In this document: one piece after another, positions 52,001 through 59,414 of the stretch
Numbering within the stretch: position 1 is the stretch's first letter
How the letters are laid out: every line of letters starts with the position of its first letter
DNA from: Atriophallophorus winterbourni
Lineage: Eukaryota > Platyhelminthes > Trematoda > Plagiorchiida > Microphallidae
Direction of reading: 5' to 3'
Assembly: GCA_013407085.1 (NCBI GenBank)
Contig: JACCGJ010001892.1
Span: 1-64,000, forward strand
Length of the DNA stretch: 64,000 nt
The notes under the pieces: generated by a model
The model's database searches: none
What the model saw: the letters and a program-made list of their open reading frames with translations, nothing else
Told to the model about the DNA's origin: nothing
Program-made: the position numbers and the translations under genes

Positions 52001-55000
52001 ACACGCTAAGCTCACACTTAAACATATTTATTCAATACCAGAGAAAACAGTTTTATTTGTATAATAGGCTTTCCAGTTTACATGAAACATTAAATGAATT
52101 TATGAAAAGGGATAACTGGTCTTTCAAAAATCGATAATTATTAGAACAATGAAAATTATCACGGAACATCATCTTACTGTCTCCACCTGATCACGGCAAA
52201 CAGCCAGAAACCGGTAGTGGTGTGTAAGGTGTGGGGATGTGAGCAACACAATACATTGAAAACTGTTATACTTTGACTCGTAAAATATTTATCCAGATCC
52301 AGGCAATTGCTGAACGACTACTATACTAAAGTAATGTGTTGCTCACATCCCTATCCCTTGCACACCACTACCGGTTTCTGGCTGTTTGCCGTCGTCAAGT
52401 GGAGACAGCAAGATCAGGTTGAGTGAGCACTGAAACAGTGGTAAAGTGGTAAGCAAGCATAACAAGCATAAATTTTTTAACTACTCTACTAATGTGTTAA
52501 AAATAGGTATAATACTTGCAACCTGCTTCAGATTATACTCGGTAAATAGGGTTAAAAGTCAACCGAAATCGTATGAATAGACGAAAACACCAGCAGTATC
52601 ATGGATGGGGATCGATGCTGCAAGCATAAATTTTGTTGGTGTGATTTCACTAATACTGCGCTATACTCGAGCGAGAATGGTTTACAGGATTATGTTGACG
52701 CGAACTGCAATTGGATTTGATGGCTGAAATATATGCAACCAGCCCTCAGTAAAATGTTGTTATAAAATATCACATACAAAGTTTTATCAGAAGATGTCTG
52801 CTGCGAATATTATAAACGAATGTGCACATTAAACCGTATTTTCTTCTATCCACGTTTGGAATAGAATGGAATAATTCGAACGTTTTCATTCTTATTAATG
52901 ATAGCAAAGCAATTTGTGATGAATGAAAATATGACTAGAAACACGCTGAAATGCAACCTCAATACCGTTTCTGGTTGAACTTAAATAAATCTTGAACTTA
53001 ATATACAAATCCTAAATCGTTTTTGTCGTGTTTCATTAGTCATTTATTCGGAGGACGATTGCCTCAATAAAGATGAAAGTGGTTCTGTTTTGCAAAACAA
53101 GTGTTTTGCTAATGCTAAATGTTCTTTAGATCTAACTATCGGAAACCCAGAATTCTGGTCTAGTTTAGATTTCGATTTAACAATGGTTTGCTCAATTTAA
53201 TATGACTTTCAAACATATTGTTTGGTACAACATCTTGCAGATAGCGAGCAACTGATTTTGTAAATAAATATGGCAATATTAAGAATGGCATTCGTAAATT
53301 ATTAAACAATCAAAGATCAAGCTTTACTGTTTATCAGAGAGAATATTAGCGTGTTATACTTTCTATGGTTTTCAAATTAGGGGAACTAAAGAAAATTAGA
53401 GATTCACCGAAACTAAACTGGATTTACCTTCACACGGGAGAATAATATTTGCACTATCAAAAATAATTCGTTACGCTTCGAATATGACCATGATAAAAGT
53501 GTGTCTTCCACGTAAATAGAGTCAAGAAATGTATTTTCTCTCAGTTTATATTTGAAAAATTATTCGAAAACGCATTCCTTAAGCTATTTAGGTTTAAATG
53601 CAGTCAGTTTGAACACTGTGGCAGCTTCAACCTGTATTCTTTATGTAATACCTTAAAAAGATATCGCTTAGTGTACCAGAAAATATATGGACTGCTGAAG
53701 AAAAATTGGTTAATGTATAGTGCATCAACAAAATGATAATCTGAATTTAATGACAATTTGATATTTAGGACTCTAGATTTCAATTATATTTCTCGTTTTC
53801 ACGAACAAATCTTACTGCATAATAAAACTACTTTTCAATATCAAAATTGAGTTTCATTATGAAAAAATACCGTACTCCCGCGTAACGTTACAAACCTTAT
53901 CCAACAGTGGCATACAAGTGCAACTTGTTTACCTTTCTTCCACTGTTTCAAGCGCATGCGGATCCTGAGCAAACTGTTCCTACCTGATGAGTGCAAACTG
54001 CACGAAACCGGTGATGGGGTGTGTGTGATGGAAATGCATGCAAATGAGCTTTTCTGGACACAATCTTCCCTTGTAAAAGTTCAGAAACGCGAACTAAGTA
54101 TGTCTTAACGCACCAACCCGGCGAGAATATTTAGAATCCAGTGTCCTCAGCTCGATCTGGATCGCCATAAACAAAATAATTTCGCATATAAGTTAAATTT
54201 ATTTGAATCACATATCTGGAACCCGTATTAAGTAAACGCGTATGCATTAAATACACATTACATGTATATTCTGTGAAACTACCTTGTGTAAGGTCTGAAA
54301 ATTTGGCTTGATAATGTCCCTGTTCTGCGGCCAAATTATCCAGCTTTATATGGCCAACTGATTAAATCGATGCAATTGAAAAGGTTTTTCAAAAGGCCTC
54401 CATATTTGCAAACCAATATATATTGAATAAATCACAGGGAAAAAAGATTAATTAAGATCTTAGTTATAAAAGCACTCCATTTACAGTAAATTGATTTTAT
54501 TTGTCTTTGGAACCGCTGTTATAGAGGCAGGTCCAAACACACAATCAAGGTTTAGTTCCCGCTCACATCCCTCGCAGTTATATAAAAGTCAAGCACTAAT
54601 CTATTTCTGTTTTTGAACAAATGGATACAGCGAGATTAGTTTAGTCAAACTCGTAACAGTGTTTAGCATTTTTTGTGAATTTTGAAGGATAAAAGTCAAA
54701 GTAAAATGTGTGTTTCACTCAGTCAAAGGCAGAAGATTTCTTAAAGAAATTGTTCTCATATTACCCGCGCATTCATCGTCCGGTCAAATGTTAGGTTGCC
54801 TATTATCTGTTGAATGCGTAAGTTGACTTTGCTTTCAATAAAAAAACAACATAAACTCCTTCTAACCAGCGTCATCTTTGATTGCCACAACCTATTGATT
54901 AAATAGGAAAATCAATACAGAATATCTTCTACCCTTGCTCTTGCACTCTTGTACAAAGATAGACTAGACAGCAGTAAAACGAGACAAAAGAATCACTGTT

Positions 55001-58000
55001 AGCTGATAAGATATGATATTTGCATTTTATTTTCATGTGAAGGTAAGATCGTTTAGATAATCGTTGAATATGTATTTTGTTCAAAATACGCGCAAATTGC
55101 TTGGTCATCATAGACACATTTTTAGAGATCGCGAAGTATAAATCAGCTATTTTTCCGAGCTGCTTGTGACCTGTAACATTAGAGCATTTAAAACTGTAAA
55201 CCCGCACGATTTTAAGATTATCCACTAGTCTAAACAAATACTAAAAACATTCATTCATTAGATATTATTTCAGAACCTTCTTACAGCGAGAGTTAATCTA
55301 AAAGCAAATTTTTAGCAATATTCATCAATTTAATAGTTGGACTACGGCCTAATAACCCGGAGGTAAAACTGTTTCAACCGGTAACAATATATGCATTATA
55401 ACATGTATCCTTTTATCTGATAAATTTTTAACAGTAATCTCATTCAAAAAGATTTTAAGTATGGCCTACTTCTCTAAAAACGCAAAACAACTAGAATCAA
55501 ATATATGTACTTGTTAGGTCTTGTAGCAATCTCACAAGAGGAGAAGTTTTCGAGTCATTCTCACTCATCATTACGACAGGCTACCTCAACCATGGCACCG
55601 CAGAATTAGACGCAGAGCAGGTTTAAGATTCCAGTTTTATATGATTAACTCTGTCAACCTTGTTGAAGCACGTGGACACAGAATATACATCTAAATGTGG
55701 CAAAAATTTACATGGACAGCAGTCAAACATATGAAAGTCTGAGCAAATGGTTCAGAGTTGACTGAACATTTTGTGTGTCAATTATCCCTGTGGACAGAGA
55801 CATCGCTCGGAGTTTCTCATAACTTGTGCTACCTTGCCGCTTACGATTAATTTTTCGGTAGCCAGTGGTTAGAATATAACAATATGCTTCTCTTTGACAC
55901 ATAATCCGCTTTATTGCTGTTAGAGTTGATCAGGCAAATACATCACAATAAGTATTTGTTTGAGCTGAAACAGTGTATGAACGGGGAATATCCTTTAATG
56001 TTGATGCAACTATTGAATCAGAATGGTATCCTCAAATCCGTATAGTTTGTGAACTAAGCTTCAGTTAAAGAAATGTCTCCTGAACAAAAATAAATAACTT
56101 TTACCCAAATAGACCAGCAGTCAAAAAAAAACAAATTCACAGCTTAACCATGGTGGCTCATAAACCAACTTCTTCAAATGATACAGTTAAATAAACCTGG
56201 TAGTGCTTCGGCCATCCAGTCAAAGTCGAGCACGCATTTTCAAGCAAGTAACATGATTACCCTTGCATCAACTAATTTTTATGTTGTTATTCAGTTTTAT
56301 TGTTTGAATAATCTGACACCTAACCAACACAAAATTCTTATTGGTGATAGAACAATTCAATAATTCGACTATAACGTAAACCAGACTAAATTCCTTATTT
56401 CCATTCATTAGCATCACACATTCTGCACCACTTTCGTGCTGTTGGCACTCACTTACTTTTAACCCTTCACAAAAGAACTACAAGTTAAATAGGCAAAATT
56501 GCTAGCCCGCAACTCAACGAACACCGTTTGAGCACCATTCACACCCTGATCTACAAGTATTCTTCTGTTGATGAAGTGTGCCCATCTTCTGTGTACAACA
56601 CAGTGGTTCCAAACCCGTTTACATTGCGGCACCCTATAGACCTCTTATATTTATCCGCGGCACGGTTTGTTGGAACCACTGTGCAAATTTGTTTTTTATC
56701 ATAAAGCGTAACGTCGCTTACTAATAAGTATTCACAAAACGTTCAAATTCAATAAATTAATCAATTTCTCATGATTAAAAATTGAATGTCTTCGTGAAAC
56801 AAAATAAAATCGAATGTCTTTCACGAAGTATCTCTTCGCAGCACGTAAGTGATCATTCCGCGGCACCTTATTGTGTCACGGCATCGTGGTTGGAACCACT
56901 GGTCTAGTAAGGGGCTATCCGCAACCGTTGAATGAAGATATGCGAAACAATGTAATGGACTAAGTTGGCAGTTTTCAACAGTGAAGATTAAAGACAATGC
57001 AATCTCTTGACGAAGAACATCAATCTTGTTCATGCTAATAGCCTGCTCGAATTTTTTTCCATGCAGATGAAAATCAGTACATTAATGTCTGATAATGATT
57101 TTGGTTGAGTAATGATGACTGCATCTTTATTAAACAACATGTCGTGAGTTATCACATCCCATGAATTAACTGATAATGAATGTCCAAAACGCTTTTTCAG
57201 TTTTGATATTGCATGGAACATTATTCTCCACGTTTTATGAATTTTTAGGTGTATGTAAACTCAGAATTTAATCTACCTTTGGATATTGACTCAACTCTAG
57301 AAAACAATTGATTTGAGCGACTTCGGAATAAAGTTTACATCCAATAACAAAAACTCAGCGGAATTGTGCATATTTTGAGATATGAGAAATGGCAGCAACT
57401 CCACCAACCAAAAGTAATGGAGATCATATCGTCTCAGTCTTCCATATGCTGTGCTTCAGTTTCACATTCATTACCTAATTCATGCTTAAACAAGGTATTT
57501 GAAAATATTCGAGACCGATCGGAACTCCAATATCATGAAAAGAAATTTTGCAATGAATCGGTTAAATCAGGTTTTTTGGTAACGTTTCGCTTCTGAACAC
57601 AGAAGATTCGTCCGAGCAAGTGTGTCGGTTGTACCCCTTATTCGACGATACATTCGCCATCATAAAGTGCAACAGACTAGAAGCATTTCATAGTTATCAC
57701 AATAATTTGGATCCGAAAAGCCAGTTCACAAAAGAAACCGATTCTAAGAAAGGGATACTTCCGTTCTTGGACTGTCTCGCCCAAAAAGACAAGTGCAAGA
57801 TAAGAACGACGGTATATCGTAATCCAATTGACACAGATGCAATTTTGAGGTACACATCTGCGCTCCTTAAAACGGTATTTCAGTCCGTAGCTAATTCGAT
57901 GCTCTACAAGTTGACTGCCACTGCAGCGATGATACCGATAAGAAACTAGCTCATCATGATGTCATCCGTCGACTTACAGATCATGGCTACTTCAAGAGCT

Positions 58001-59273
58001 TAATTAAGCGCCAATTGAACCGAGATAAACATCCGCAACCAAAAACGGAAAAAGTTTGGTGAGCTAGGGTATTTCTACCGTATGTCAAAATCGCCTCCGA
58101 AGAAATAAGTCGAACCTTGAATAACGCATGTATTAGAGTAACATATAAATGAGGTAGAACCCCTTACTCCGTATTAGTGCATCTCAAAGATAAGACTCCT
58201 TTAGGTTGTGCGACCAACTGCATCTACAAATCAAATGCAAGGGTTAGCCGGGTGTTTACATTGGCAAACGTCTAGAGAACTTTGCACTAAGACAAACGAA
58301 CATACGAAACGAGTATGAAAGCAACCCCACAAACCCAGTGAATATCAATCACTGATTCGGGATTTTGCCCTAGCTGAACCCGTGCTAGACACGGGTCACA
58401 GCGTTGATCTTGATAAGATGGAAGTGATAAGACTACTACCCACATTCATGAGAAAAAATTATACCGAAAATTGGATTTTGGTATCATTGAATGTTGTTTT
58501 ATCTAAGTATATCCTACCAGTACAGTATAAACCTCGATTCTTCTAATCGTCCCAATTTGGAGACAGCTTTTTGATAAACAACATTTGACAGAAACAGGTT
58601 TGAATTGCAATAACTTTGATAATTTTAAATCGATTTTGTTATGCTTTCCCCGAGGTATCATGAAACAAAGGATTAGCGGAGCTTTCACATTATAATAAAC
58701 AGCGATACGTTGTCAACGTTCTATAATGTAAGCAAAATGTCTCACCTATTTATATAACTAACCGTTAAATGTTATTGTAATATAGCAGCTTCACTTTGGT
58801 AAATAAATTGCTCGTTTAATTGATTTTATTCAGGGAATCATAACGGTTTTACTGAAGAAACACTAGAACGAACAAATTAGCAATTAGTGCCAACACGAAA
58901 ATTTGATAGTTTGGAACTGGTAACATCATACTGCTGTGAGTATACTGAGCCGGCACCCACTAGTGAATATAGACCTAGTTCCTTTTGTAACGAAGAATTT
59001 CGCATTATGAAATTAACAAGCTAGATCGTTGGACACACAAACAAGCCATGCATCACGTAACACTTAAACGGATCTTGTTTATAGTCTGTAAACATTTGTG
59101 TCACACATGCCTCATCACGGTTGTTTACATCACACACCCAGCATCACCCGAGCAGATGAATCATATGAATGTCCATCGCAAGTTGTACGGATCAACATGT
59201 GTGCGGCAGTTTTTCTGTAAAAATGATAGAACAGATAGTGTAAACTATTGCAAAACCCATATTCTGTCTACTA

Positions 59274-59314
<41 letters not shown>

Positions 59315-59315
59315 C

Positions 59316-59414
<99 letters not shown>

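Larger units (their letters stand above)
52165..52460. repeat. Inverted pair of hammerhead-bearing units
   Basis: Arms of about 85 bp face each other tail to tail: plus-strand unit from about 52,170 to 52,255, minus-strand unit from about 52,330 to 52,415, each with a ribozyme-like core and a GATGTGAGCAACACA-type tail. About 75 bp separate them. The right unit continues into the upstream family block to about 52,460, whereas the left one is cut off just upstream of stem I. Confidence 0.7.
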
